DNA of 64,000 nucleotides, from assembly GCA_026545225.1 (NCBI GenBank), contig CM048848.1:46130806-46194805 (forward strand), written 5' to 3'. Below the pieces are notes generated by a model, which did no database searches, had not been told where the DNA came from, and was given only the letters and a program-made list of their open reading frames with translations. Positions within the stretch are counted from its first letter, which is position 1; the number at the start of each line of letters is the position of its first letter. A program made the translations under genes and the position numbers. This DNA comes from Cornus controversa. Its lineage: Eukaryota > Streptophyta > Magnoliopsida > Cornales > Cornaceae. Below, one piece after another: positions 48,284 to 59,404 of the stretch.

Positions 48284-50693
48284 TGTAATTGGCAATTTTT
48301 GGTGTCAAAACTTGAGTGATCGAGTTATAATTTTTCATTTACATTTTTTGTAATCAATCATGAAGACGAAGACCAAGTAAATCAATCATGAAGCTAAAGG
48401 ATCTTGATCATCTAAAGCATTTGAGGAATTCTAATGTTCATAGACATCATTAATCAAGTATGAGAGTTACATAATTCAGGTAAGTATGTGAGAAGACATA
48501 GTTTTGCATAGGTTAAGTCCTTCGTTGAAAATTAAGGTTTCAGGACAAAAATTTACATTTTTCATAAAGGGAACCAGTTGCTTTAACCCCACAACCCGTC
48601 ATGCTTCAGAATCTAAGTCACCAAAATTACACACTCCAATGGGCCCCACACTTAGTTACACATGCACTTAAATTTACTATTTCAAAACATACTATAGTTG
48701 AGCTCTACGATCGATCGTAACATATGTTATGATTGATCGTAAGCTACGATCTATTGAGGATCTATCGTAACATCTATCGAAGCTCTCAGGTTTGGAACTC
48801 AATTTTCCTTTCCAATTTATGATCCGTCATAAAAGGAATCTATGATCCATTATAGATCTCTTGATCGTAGATCCTTGATAACAATTCTAGCAGAATTCTC
48901 CAAATATCCAATTTTGTGATTAACCCCATTCTTAACATGCAAACATTCGATGTGATCTCACACACATTCAACATCACCTACAACATGTAAAACATAATTG
49001 ATTCGTAAAACAACAACATAGATGGATCCATGTTCTCAATTATCTTAGAGTGCCAAGCATGGCTCATACATATATAATCCAAATGTACTAGTTTATTCAT
49101 CTATAATTACAAATAGTCAAACTCTGAGAACACACATGATTGGCCACAGTCCAAGTATCACGTGGTATTGGTCAAACTCCGATAACTCAAATATGATTGG
49201 CCAACTCTGAATATCATGCGAGTATATAGACAAACTCTGATTCTTAAGCATTATCTTAGGTATGACTGGTTAACTCTGAATGTCATACCAAGTGGGTAAT
49301 TTTCCATTTTTGTGACATGATTGGACACACTCCGAAGATCATGCACATATAGACAACTCTGATTCATAAAGCATTTAGCAATTCTATACATGAGAATTTA
49401 GCCACATAACTTCACAACTAACATGCATACTTCACATTATAAATCATATCACACTACCATGCTAACACATACTTAACATACATATCATAATGCATATAAT
49501 TCCATACATAAGGCATCACCAAGAACATTTTTATGAAATTTCTTCCTTTGATGCATTTTCTCAAATGAATGGCATTCAAAATGCATACATGTTATGTCAT
49601 GGCTCAAAAGTGACAATAATGAACCTCATGCTGCCCCAATCAACACTTATACACAATTTGATCATATAACACATATGAGAATCAACCTTAGCATACTTTA
49701 ATAATAAGAAAAGCTAGTAAGTTAACATACTCAACCTTCCTAAGTCACCCTAGCATGCTAAATCACCAAAATCACCACCAAAACCTATGGAATCAATAAA
49801 AGAAAGGAGAAAATACCCCTACCTCAAGTTTGCAAGCTTTCCTAGCAAAACCCTAGAATTCTCCAAGCTTTAACTTTGCTCAAATCAAGCCTTGTTCAGT
49901 TCAAAATGTAGACCTCAACACGTAAAACACTTTGTTCTTCCTAGGCAACCTCCAAATCCAAGCTTAAGGCATTCAAAATGAAGAGAGAATGAAAAAGAGA
50001 GATGGAGAGAGCTTTGGAGAGCTATTCTAGCTTAACAAATGGTTAAAATTCTAGCCATATAGATATTTATAATATCATGGGGTGCAAAATGACAAAATGC
50101 CCTTACGCCACACCTTCCCGACCTCCGTTTTTTATTCTAAAAGCGGCTAAAGCTTCAAAATCAATTCCACTCTTCATCTAAGATTCTAATTGGTCTAAAA
50201 TCAAAAATAATAATTCTAAAAAAAATATCCAATTTTTCAGGCCCACCTGACCTGTGTCCCAGGCCTTGCCGATGCGAAAATCTCAAAATGAGCCAATTGG
50301 CTCAAAAACATCCTCGTACCTCAAAACTAGTCCCCACACAAGCATTTCATATATATGACACATGTACAATCATTTAAAATTATTTTAAGACAATAAATGA
50401 TAAATAAAAAGGAAACCAATCAAAATTGGACCCGGTCTCTACACAACCAGTTCAAAATAGTTTTATTTCTCATCTTCTGAATATTGACCAAGGCAATCAA
50501 TTGCTTTATTTACACAACCGGTTGCTTTTTGCTGATATTTGTAAACTGACTTAGTTTGTCCGATTTTGACTAGGATTGGTCCCTAAACTTTCCAAAACAT
50601 TGAAAAACATTCCTAATTATTTTTTAACTTATTTTCTAAGTAAAATCTGGAATTTGTCATCTATATATATAAACTCTCATATGTCTTCTCTCT
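48284..50693 (+). repeat. Start of a plus-strand Ty1/copia LTR, interrupted by a gypsy solo LTR
   Basis: TGTAATTGGCAATTTTTGG onward matches the reverse of 39586-39490. It carries GAACCAGTTGCTTT and CAACCGGTTGCTTTT words upstream of a TATATATAAA box (about 50664-50673). About 560 bp remain without the insertion; it meets the Tat-2 LTR at 50694. Confidence 0.6.
48597..50443 (-). mobile_element. Solo LTR of the chromovirus-like Ty3/gypsy family (copy c)
   Basis: 1847 bp, minus strand, starting TGTAGAGACCGGGTCC, flanked by the perfect duplication CAACC (48592-48596 and 50444-50448). Its start closely matches the LTR at 22459. Palindromic TACGATCGATCGTA words lie at 48705-48870. No internal domain is present. 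Confidence 0.88.
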
Positions 50694-51470
50694 TGATGAA
50701 ATAGAAATCGTCACACAATCAGGGTCAACGCTAGCATGCAAAAGACAAAAAGAGAGCAACCGAAAGGACACCGGTGTGGCGTCGGTTGATTATGCTCCGA
50801 CGTTCAAGTCAGAATTGAAAAGGTTTAAGAAGCTGTAAAGGCAGTCAAAGGGAATTAATTGCTTACTTGATCAATGAATTACCACTGTATTTATAGAGGC
50901 TGGATCAATTTCATATCTAAGTAGGAAAGGAACTCTTTAGCTTCCAGTCAAAATCCCCCATCAGCTGCCCCTTGTTCGTGAAGATTGCTTGTCAAACATT
51001 GGGAACATTACTCAGTATTTTATAATATCAAAAATAATAATTATACATTATCCCATTTTTCTTATTTTTTCTTTTTTCAGTGGGACCCTTGATTCACTTT
51101 CCCAAGACCCAAGGTCTCTAGTTAGAACATACCGGCCCCGGTTTGAACTAGGTTGGGCCCTAAAGGATTCGGTTACGCTTGTCGAGGCCAATAGGTCTTA
51201 ATTTTGATTGAACCAGGTCCTAAAGGACCAAGTTAGTTTCGTCAGGGCCGATAGACCCTAGTTCTGACTGGGCCGGGCCCTAAAGGACTTGGCTAGCTTC
51301 TGCGAGGCCGATAGGCCCTGGTTCTGACCAGGTCATGCCCTAAAAGACTTGGCTAGCTTCTACCAAGGTCGGTAGGCCCCAATTCTAACTAGGCTGGGCC
51401 CTAAAGGACCTGGCTAACTTGTGCGAGTCTATGTCATTATTAACGGAGCTAGCTAGCCTCGGTCTTCTTA
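50694..51470 (-). repeat. 3' LTR of Tat-2 (upper edge uncertain)
   Basis: On the minus strand it ends CTATTTCATCA. It has a TATAAATA box at 50895-50888 and text matching the LTR end of Tat-3 (GCCTTTACAGCTTC, GTCGGAGCATAATC, GGTGTCCTTTCGGTT). The 60-bp repeats lie in its U3. The upper edge could be as far as about 51723. Confidence 0.6.
51130..51430 (-). repeat. Five 60-bp tandem repeats in the Tat-2 LTR
   Basis: The landmark GGGCCCTAAAGGA (with variants) starts at 51155, 51215, 51275, 51335 and 51396, so the period is 60-61 bp. Each unit has GGTTCTGACT-like, GGCTAGCTT and GAGGCCGATAGGCCC-like words. Repeats upstream of the TATA box may act as enhancer units; this is inference. Confidence 0.9.
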
Positions 51471-51859
51471 GTCGGTTCTTCTTGACTTTAAGACTTGCCT
51501 AGTATGCAACACAAAACTTTTTGTATCAAATCACCTTTGTCATTATATGATTAATTTTGCATTGCACCTGGTGAACGTTAGAATATGACCGTTGCTTTTT
51601 AAACGTTGGTTGTTGGATGTTGCAACCATGGGAGCATTATTGTTGAAGTCTATATGTATTCCAGTGTAGCTATTGTTATGCACCCATTCGATATACATAT
51701 GCAAGAAGAGTAATAAAACTCCACTTCCTTCTTTTTATCCCGTTGTTATCACTTTCTTCTCCATAACTTTCACAAGCTTATTTTAGATCATTTTGCACCC
51801 AATTCACGTCTTTAAAAGGGTGTTGATTTCATCTACTCATTCATAAAAAGTTATGTAAT

Positions 51860-52640
51860 GTGCCAAAACATAGAGTCTTTAATAACCTTGCTAGAAGTAG
51901 CAGAGCTTGCCACCCATTATTCTTTTCCTGACATGGTCTATGCTAAAGCACCCACTAGTGCAGAAAGGGTGTATTATGTTATCGAATGAGAAACATGCTT
52001 TTATGAAAGTGCATTCATATACGGTCTACATTTTTTGATTCCAAAGTTCCTCAATGACATCCTTAATGTCGTGAAACTTTGTCCTTCTCAGATTACTTTG
52101 AACTCTTGGAGAATTCTTATGGCCTGCATGGTCAATTGGAAAGAATGTAGAAATGGATCAATTTCAATAAACAAATTTTTATCTTGTTACACAATCTCAA
52201 AAAATTCAGACTAGCGCCATTTTTATGGTCGCTCCACCGAAAGAAATTTGTTAAGCTTTAGTGATAATTGACAGTAACACATACATCAGAGGGTGGAAGG
52301 AACAATTTTTCTTTGTTCCAGGGTGCTAGAAGCTTCCACCGTTTAGTATTCCTCGCTTTTGGATGAACGACGACATATCTAGTAAACCTAAATGCATTTA
52401 TTTCTTTTACATGCATAGTTTGTACTTTGTATACATGAGTCAGTGCTCATCTCAAATTTAGTTGTAAGGCCCGAACCGGACGTGACAGACTTGGAGGAAG
52501 AGAGGCTAGAATAGGCGTTCGACCATCTGGTAAGGGATATTATCGTCCTGACTTCGAATGAGGGGTTAGCCATACTGAGCTTCAAAGCCTACCCTATAGT
52601 GAAATGGGGTATTGTATTCTTCTCCCCTTATTCTTTCATG
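51860..52640 (+). pseudogene. Antisense accessory ORF in the 3' region of Tat-2 (gypsy-type transposon domain)
   Basis: Plus-strand text such as YESAFIYGLHFLIPKF, ITLNSWRILMACMVNW and DLEEERLE resembles the plant 'putative gypsy type transposon' domain (Transposase_28, PF04195), which has a motif of the form F..GLR.P......L......PSQL.PNSWR. It runs opposite to pol. Antisense ORFs between pol and 3' LTR are known in some Tat elements such as Grande. Degraded in several places. Function in the family is not established. Confidence 0.5.
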
Positions 52641-53879
52641 TTCTAAAGATAATGTGAACTGCTTAAAGTTTCTTAAACTTTTACTAATAGTATTTCCTTA
52701 GATGCTCAGCAGTCCAAGGATGGGATAACTACTTCCCTTCTAAGGTTTCCAACCATTATTCTCTTGGCCTCTGAGTATGGGTGACTCTATAGGGGCTTTC
52801 CCAATTAGGAGCTAGTTTTTATATGCCCGAACTCTTTGTCGCTTGAGTTACTTTACAAAGGATTAAGTCTCTAGGTTGAAATCTCATTTGCTTGACTAGT
52901 GCATTGTAGTACCGAGACATAACTTTCTGGTACGCCGCTATTCTGACTCGAACTTGCTCTTTTTCTTCCTCAATAAAATTTGCACTAGTCAATCAGCTCC
53001 CTTTCATTGCAATTTAGCTCATAGTGCTTAATTCGATAATTTGCCAACCTAATTTCCATTGGGACTATTACCTTGCTCCCAAAGGCCAAGAGATAAGTTG
53101 TTCACTGGTGAGGGTCTTTGTTGTGGTCCTGTAGGCCCACAGGATGCTTGGTAACAATTCAGGCCACAAACCTTTGGAAGCCTCCAACCGTGTCTTGATC
53201 ATCTTGAGTATTGTTCTATTAGCAACTTTGGCCCGATTGTTTGCCTACAGATGCCCTGGTGAGGAGTAAAGATTTCTTATACCCTAGTTAGCACAAAAAT
53301 TCTAAGAGAAAGTACTCTCAAATTGTTTCCCGTTGTCCGTGGCAATGACCTTTGGGACTCCAAACCTGCATATAATTTATTTCTAGACAAAATCTCTAAT
53401 ATTCTTCTCGTCTATCTTGGCTAAGGGCTCTACTTCTACCCATTTAATGAAGTAATCAACTGCCACAATCGCGAACTTTGTTTATTCTTTTCTCATAATC
53501 AATGGACCAATCAAGTCCATTCCCCATTGGGCAAAAGGCCATGGTGCCATCATAGGAATCAATTTTTCTAGGGGCTATCTTGGGACATTGGCAAAACACT
53601 ATCATTTATCGTACCTTCTGACAAAGTCGAGTGCATTTTGTTGCATAGTGGACGAATAGTATCCCTGTCGAATAACCTTATATGTTAACAATCTGCCCCC
53701 AGCGTGATTTCCATACTCTCCTTTGTGAATTTCTTTCATGACATATCGGGCTTCATTAGTAAAAACGTATAACAAGTAAAGCAATGAGATTCATCTTTTA
53801 TAAAGGACTCTATCGATAAGAGCATACATAGATGCCCTAATCCTTACTTTACGTGCTTATATCTTCACTACAAGAAATC

Positions 53880-54400
53880 AAGTTTTTTCCTACGGACCAT
53901 TTCCCATGGTTTCAATTTCATAGTAAATAGTGAGCTATTTGCTACGGAAAATAAAATCCGTAGTAAATAGCATGTGTTATATACTACGGAGCTAATTTCG
54001 TAGTAAATAGTAAGGTATTTACTACGAAAAACTAAATCCGTAGTAAAATACCTATTACTACGAATTTAATTTCGTAGTAAATAGTAAGGTATTTACTACG
54101 GAAAAAAAATCGTAGTAAATAGCATGTGTTATTTATTACGGAGCAAATTTCGTAGTAAATTGTAAGGTATTTACTACGAAAAACTAAATCCATAATAAAA
54201 TACCTATTACTACGAATCCAATTTTGTAGTAAATACTCTTAATTATTTGCTATGGAAACAAGTTCGTAGCAAATACGCTACTATTTTCCACGAAAATCAT
54301 AGCCCGTAGTAAATATTTTGTTAATTTCTACGAAAATATTTATTCCTAGTAAAAAAGTATTTACTACAAATTTAGAGATTTTCGTAGCAAATACCAATTT
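53880..54400. repeat. Left subterminal repeats of the CACTA element
   Basis: There are more than a dozen copies of TACTACG(A/G)A and its complement CGTAGTAAA in alternating orientation, within larger ~150-bp duplicated blocks (CGTAGTAAATAGCATGTG recurs). In the family these bind the transposase partner protein. Confidence 0.85.
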
Positions 54401-57219
54401 TTTTTCTTATTATAATAAATATTTTTTTAAAGAGTAGAGAGACTCCAAAGCCCTAGCCAGAGTGTGTTTCTCTGCGGTAGATCTTATCTGTCCCTTTTCA
54501 AAAATAGAATCTCAACTCTCTCTCTCTCTAGACGTTCTTTTCACTTCGATTTTGCAATCAAATTCGTCAAATTCAGACAAGCGTTGGATGACTTCAATGT
54601 ATACGAAATCAGAGATTCTTCAAGTTTGGTGCACCACGGCTATCTCAAAAGCTACGCTTTAGATTTCTAGGGTTACATTTTTGCGAGATTTCAATGAAAT
54701 ATGCAAACATCGATTTGATTTGAGCTTGTCTTCTTAATTCAGTGGTTCGATTCGAGATTTCTCTCCTGTTTTCTATTTTTTTTCCTAATTCTAAGGGTTT
54801 GGGCCTACTATGTTTCGTTCAGTGGTTCAATTCGCATACGCAATAGCTCAGGTTTGATTCAAAGCGTTTTTTTATATAAACTGTTTTTAATTTTTTTTTT
54901 CATTTTTGTGTATTTGTTAGCAAAATAGCATATAATAATAATGATTAGCTCGTCTGATGAACCAGTAATTTGCTCAAGTGTTGCTCAAATTTGATAACCA
55001 AACCTCAAAGAAAAAGATATAAGCTCCTCTACAGGTCCAATACCGAACCCTCTGATTGTGCTTGAATTATCAATTCCTTTGTTGGTTTGAATTGATGAAT
55101 AAGAATGGTTCTTTTGTTACTTTGAAGAAGGTCTCATTTTGATTTTTTGGTTGATATTAAATTTTGATCTAGAAATTTACAATCTTAGAGACTATATTTA
55201 TATTTATTGGATATTTTTCAATTTTATTTGGCATTTTGTGTTCAGAATTTAGGAGGACAAAATCTGTGGAATGTGGAAAAGAGCCTTGTTGCCTTAGGCA
55301 ATAGAAAATTGAGACCTTTGTGCTACCATACTTGCGTGAAATTCCCTGATGTAATTGTGGCTTTTGCAATTTTTTTCTTTTTGAACGATGTCTTATGAAT
55401 TTTGATAGTGTCCTATACTGCTGTTATAGTGTTCCTTGTATTGTTGAATTATCTTCTTTGACTGTATATTGTGATATTTGAAGCCCTAAATGTAGGGAAC
55501 ACTTTGAATATAACAAGGAAAAATATTTCTTGTTTTTTTGTTTGAGCAATTTACCAGAGAAAAATTCCAAGTAGCTTGTTGTGGAATGAATTCGTAGCTG
55601 AGTCAGCTGACCAAAGTTTTGCTCCATAATATCAACCCACTTATTAGTAGAAATCCATAAAAAAAAAACTACCATAGTGTGCACTTGGTTACTTCAAGTT
55701 CATTTCAGAAGTCATTGTTAGGACCAGCACAATCAAACACAAAACTCACTAGCAATGCCATTTAGAAGACCAAAGAAAACTACCTCAAAATAACATTCAA
55801 ATAGAGAAGCAAAACAATAGACTAGGTCTCAAACCTAACAGCAACTTTCTTTCTTTAATTGTTCTTTGTCGGTAACCTGACAATGATCTAAATTACAAAT
55901 ATCTGGTGTTTTAGTGTCAATCATGGCTATAGTTCCACAGATGGCAGAAAATGGTTATACTTGTTCTAATAAATAAGACTTATATGGATACTACAGAAAA
56001 TGGTTATATTTGTCCTGGTTAAGTTTGTTATGTCATATCCTATATATATATAAATTGTACCTTTTTATTTATCTTCAAATGCTACATCAAACAAATTCAT
56101 CCTCTCACTTAACATGGCAAGATATTTTTAAGGTAGTGATTACAGTTTGCGACAAATGATTATTCATGCTGTGAAGTTTCCAAATTGTTTCTTCTCTCAA
56201 ATGTTGGGGTTTGTTGGGTTGGGGTGTTAGAGTCGAAGTGAACAAAGAGTTTTTGTTGCTATAAGATACAGTCAAAGATCACTCCTATTTTTGCATATAT
56301 CTCAATCATTGGCCTGATCTCTTTTCATTTGTCCAAGGTTGGTTGTGGTAGGAAGGAAAAGTAATTGATCTCGCTTCAAAGCTTTAAAATAGACTGATGG
56401 ACCTCTTACATTCTGGTCAGGTGAGAATGCTTCTTATGGATGAATATTTTATGTATTGTTTGTTTATTCATTCTGTTTCTCCAACAAAAGATTAATCTTC
56501 ATAACCTTTATTAATTTCCTTAACTGAAGCATATACTGATAATTCCACAATGATGTCATATATGATATTACAGCATAACTAATGAATTGTCATTTAACTT
56601 ATGAACTCTATTTACAAGATTAATGAGAATGAATTAATGAGATTTCTTTACCTTTTTTTTATTCTTAATGATTAATGAGAATGAATTAATGAGATTTCAT
56701 TCAAGTATGGCATTTCTTGAGTTGTTTAATGAGAGTTTTGGCTAAAAAATTTTTCTTTGTTTTCAGTTATGTTTACCTATTTGGAGTCTTGCCTTGAATG
56801 CTTTGGGGTGGAATTTTTGACATCTGAGCTTGGTGGGTAATACTTTGGTTGTGTTAGTATTGAAACTTTTTCTCTTGTATAGATATGTTAACAATGATGT
56901 AAACTTTGTACTTTAAACTCCTTAGTTTGGGATTTATTTGTTTGTGATGGGTGAAATTCATTTTTTTTTACTCATTCAACTTTTTTTTTATTTGACATGC
57001 ATTTGTAAAAGACTTTTTTTTTTTTTGTTTTTTTTGTATAGATAGGAATGAAATGAAGGTTATGTTATTTTTTGTATGAATTGATTTTGGCAATGAACTT
57101 ATTTTGTATATTAGCGGTTATATGATAAAAAAATTTAAAGTTGTAAAAATTGTGATTACGCAAATTCTAATTTTGTGTAATCACAACTTTTTTATATTTT
57201 TTTTAAAAAAATAAATTTA

Positions 57220-57640
57220 ATATTTGCTACGGAAAATTTCGTAGTAATTACTTATTCGCTACGGAAATAGGTATTTGCGACGAAAATATTTCTGTAGGAA
57301 ATATTATTATTAGGTACGAAAATTTTCATCGCTAATTACTATGTACAATTGCGACAAAATATTTTCGTAGGCAATAAGATTATTAACTACGAAAATCTTC
57401 GTCGCTAATTCAGTAACACAATTGCGACAAAATATTTTCGTGGAAAATATATTTATTAACTACGAAAATTTTTCGTCGCTAATGATGCATTATTTGCTAC
57501 GAAATCGTGTTTCGTCGAAATTTACAATTAGAGACGCACCATATTGCAACGGTTGGTGCTACGAAAATATTTCGTAGCAAAAGAGTTTTTGCTACGAAAT
57601 TTTGACTTTTTGCTACGAAATATTCCGTGGGGAAAAACCT
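57220..57640. repeat. Right subterminal repeats of the CACTA element
   Basis: Repeats of GCTACGAAA and TTCGTAG/TTCGTCGC-type words occur in both orientations, matching the left array. Confidence 0.85.
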
Positions 57641-57879
57641 TTTTTTTGTAGTGTTTGTTAAGGGACAACCCACCGCTCCTGATATACTTGATGATCGGAT
57701 TAGCCCATTCCATTCCTTAACCCACTCGGTTCACCTGATTTGGCACTTCGTGAGTTATGCTCGGTTCATTAAGGTACTCCAAGGGCAGTGTATCATCAGT
57801 GGCAGGTTCAATTGTTGTAGCAATTCGAGCAAGCGCATCTACATTAAAATTATCTTCTCTCGGAATCTAAGAGATTAAA

Positions 57880-59296
57880 TTTATTTGAAAAGAACATGTT
57901 TTAGCATGGAATTAATTGGCTTATAATGCACTTGGAAAAGCAAAAAGGGCCCAGAGCCCTAGGGTGCAAAGTCTGGAACTTAGCCAATAAGATTTTGTTT
58001 AGACCTTTGGGTTAGTAGCCCGTAAAGTAGAATATAAGTTTTGTCTAGACTCTCGAGTTAGCTACCCGTAAAGTAGAATATTTTGGTAATTAGCTTGATT
58101 AGTCCTTGACATGCGAATCTACAAATACTCCCACTCTTGTTTGATTTTGAGATTTATGTGACTTGGTATTTAAGTCTTACTATTGAATTGTGATATTTAT
58201 GTTAATGCTTGTATGATTTTTCATTAATTAAGCATTATTGAACATATGATTTATCTATGTATTGTGTTAAAGTTTCATGGACACAAGCATTGAAAGTATG
58301 CTATGTAGTGTATAGGAATGCCATGATTTTATTTCATATACGTCGCGTCGAGTCGATGCATAAGTTGGTTTAGGTATTCCTACTAAACTAGTTGGTCTCA
58401 CCCCTTTCCCATTTTCCTCAAACGTTTCAAATAAGGCACCAGCGGTCGACTGAGCTTAGAGGTGCTAGGATCGAAGCACTCGATTTATTATTGAAATTAT
58501 ATATGTTATGTTTATTCATACTATGTTTGGGTATCTATTGAAGTTTTGTAATTAGACAACATCGCCATCGTGAACATGTGTACTTTTTTATCTCGGATAT
58601 CATTACGATAAAACTCCTTATCTTTGGAATTTAATGATATTTATGTATAAATGATGGATAAGTTATATAATGGGCTTGATGTATGCGTTACGATTAATTT
58701 ATGCTCAAAATGGTGAATGTATGAATTGGATCATATTTATATATGCTATGGTTAATATTGGACTTATACATAATTAATGGTAGTGCGTACATGTTAAGGA
58801 TTTAAGAATGTCATGTGATGGAAAATTCATGAAACTTGGGAATTCACCCAAGTAGGATTACGATTTATCATAATCTCTATGATGATTTATCGTAATTCTG
58901 AGTAAAATGGGGGTCAATTCTAGTGTAGTTACAAGGATAGTGCACGGTATCTAAGATTCTTCGCAAATGCGATTAATCATAACCTCAGCTACGATTAATC
59001 ATACAATTACGATTTCATGTAATGAGCTTTACGATTAATCGTAACCTAAATTAAGGAGCAGATTTGTGAATTTGAATATGGGACTAAAGTACACATATAT
59101 CCTAGTGAGGGACCCATTTGTATGAGTTGATATATACATATATATATATATACATTGTATGTATGATTATGACTATACTTTTGCGGTTATGAGAATTTGA
59201 ATTGGTTTAGGGTTTGGGTGACAGCTCACATACATCCAATAATCACCACCCCATTTCTCTCGCTTTTAACTGGGTGTCAAAAATCAGGGAGTGACA
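57880..59296 (+). repeat. Ty3/gypsy LTR of the chromovirus-like family, 3' portion (copy d)
   Basis: It ends CAGGGAGTGACA at 59296. Text such as GGGTTAGTAGCCCGTAAAG and AAGGCACCAGCGGTCGAC matches other copies (the reverse of 60240-60720 and 14060-14090). The left edge adjoins Tat-2. No primer site follows it. Palindromic TACGATTAATCGTA words lie at 58857-59045. Confidence 0.75.
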
Positions 59297-59404
59297 AAAA
59301 TCCACCTTTAGGGTGAATTAGGAACCTTTGGAGCTCTTTGATGTCAATCTGAACAAAAATTAGGGGACCAAAATCCCTAATTAGAGCCCGATTTTGAGGT
59401 GATT
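59297..59404. other. Spacer between two head-to-head gypsy LTRs
   Basis: 108 bp containing CCAAAATCCCTAATTAG. It continues at 62007 once copy e and its duplication are removed. No gene was seen. Confidence 0.6.

Larger units (their letters stand above)
53866..57653. mobile_element. Non-autonomous CACTA (En/Spm-type) DNA transposon
   Basis: It starts CACTACAAGAAATCAAG and ends TTTTTTTTGTAGTG, giving the CACTA terminal inverted repeat. The flanks are CTT (53863-53865) and TTT (57654-57656), a 3-bp duplication with one C-to-T change; without the element, Tat-2 reads through as in Tat-1. Subterminal regions (53880-54400 and 57220-57640) are packed with inverted TTTACTACGAA/TTCGTAGTAAA words. The 3.8-kb element encodes no recognisable transposase. 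Its interior (about 54420-54720) looks like the 5' end of a plant gene (pyrimidine tract, CTAGGG words), possibly captured. Confidence 0.9.
50694..57870 (-). mobile_element. Tat-lineage Ty3/gypsy element Tat-2 with nested CACTA transposon
   Basis: In minus-strand order the parts are a RNase H-to-integrase spacer (57870-57654), integrase (about 53800-52690; GEYGNHAGGR, PMMAPWPFAQWGMDLIGP-like core text, C-terminal end near 52690), a 3' region with an antisense ORF, and a 3' LTR (from about 51470 down to 50694). It parallels Tat-1. It is old and broken in many places. The upstream parts are missing past 57870. Confidence 0.75.

Noticed and set aside
54464-54670. Two overlapping plus-strand frames inside the CACTA element
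   Set aside because: Short, no known domain; kept only as part of possible captured gene sequence, not as a gene.
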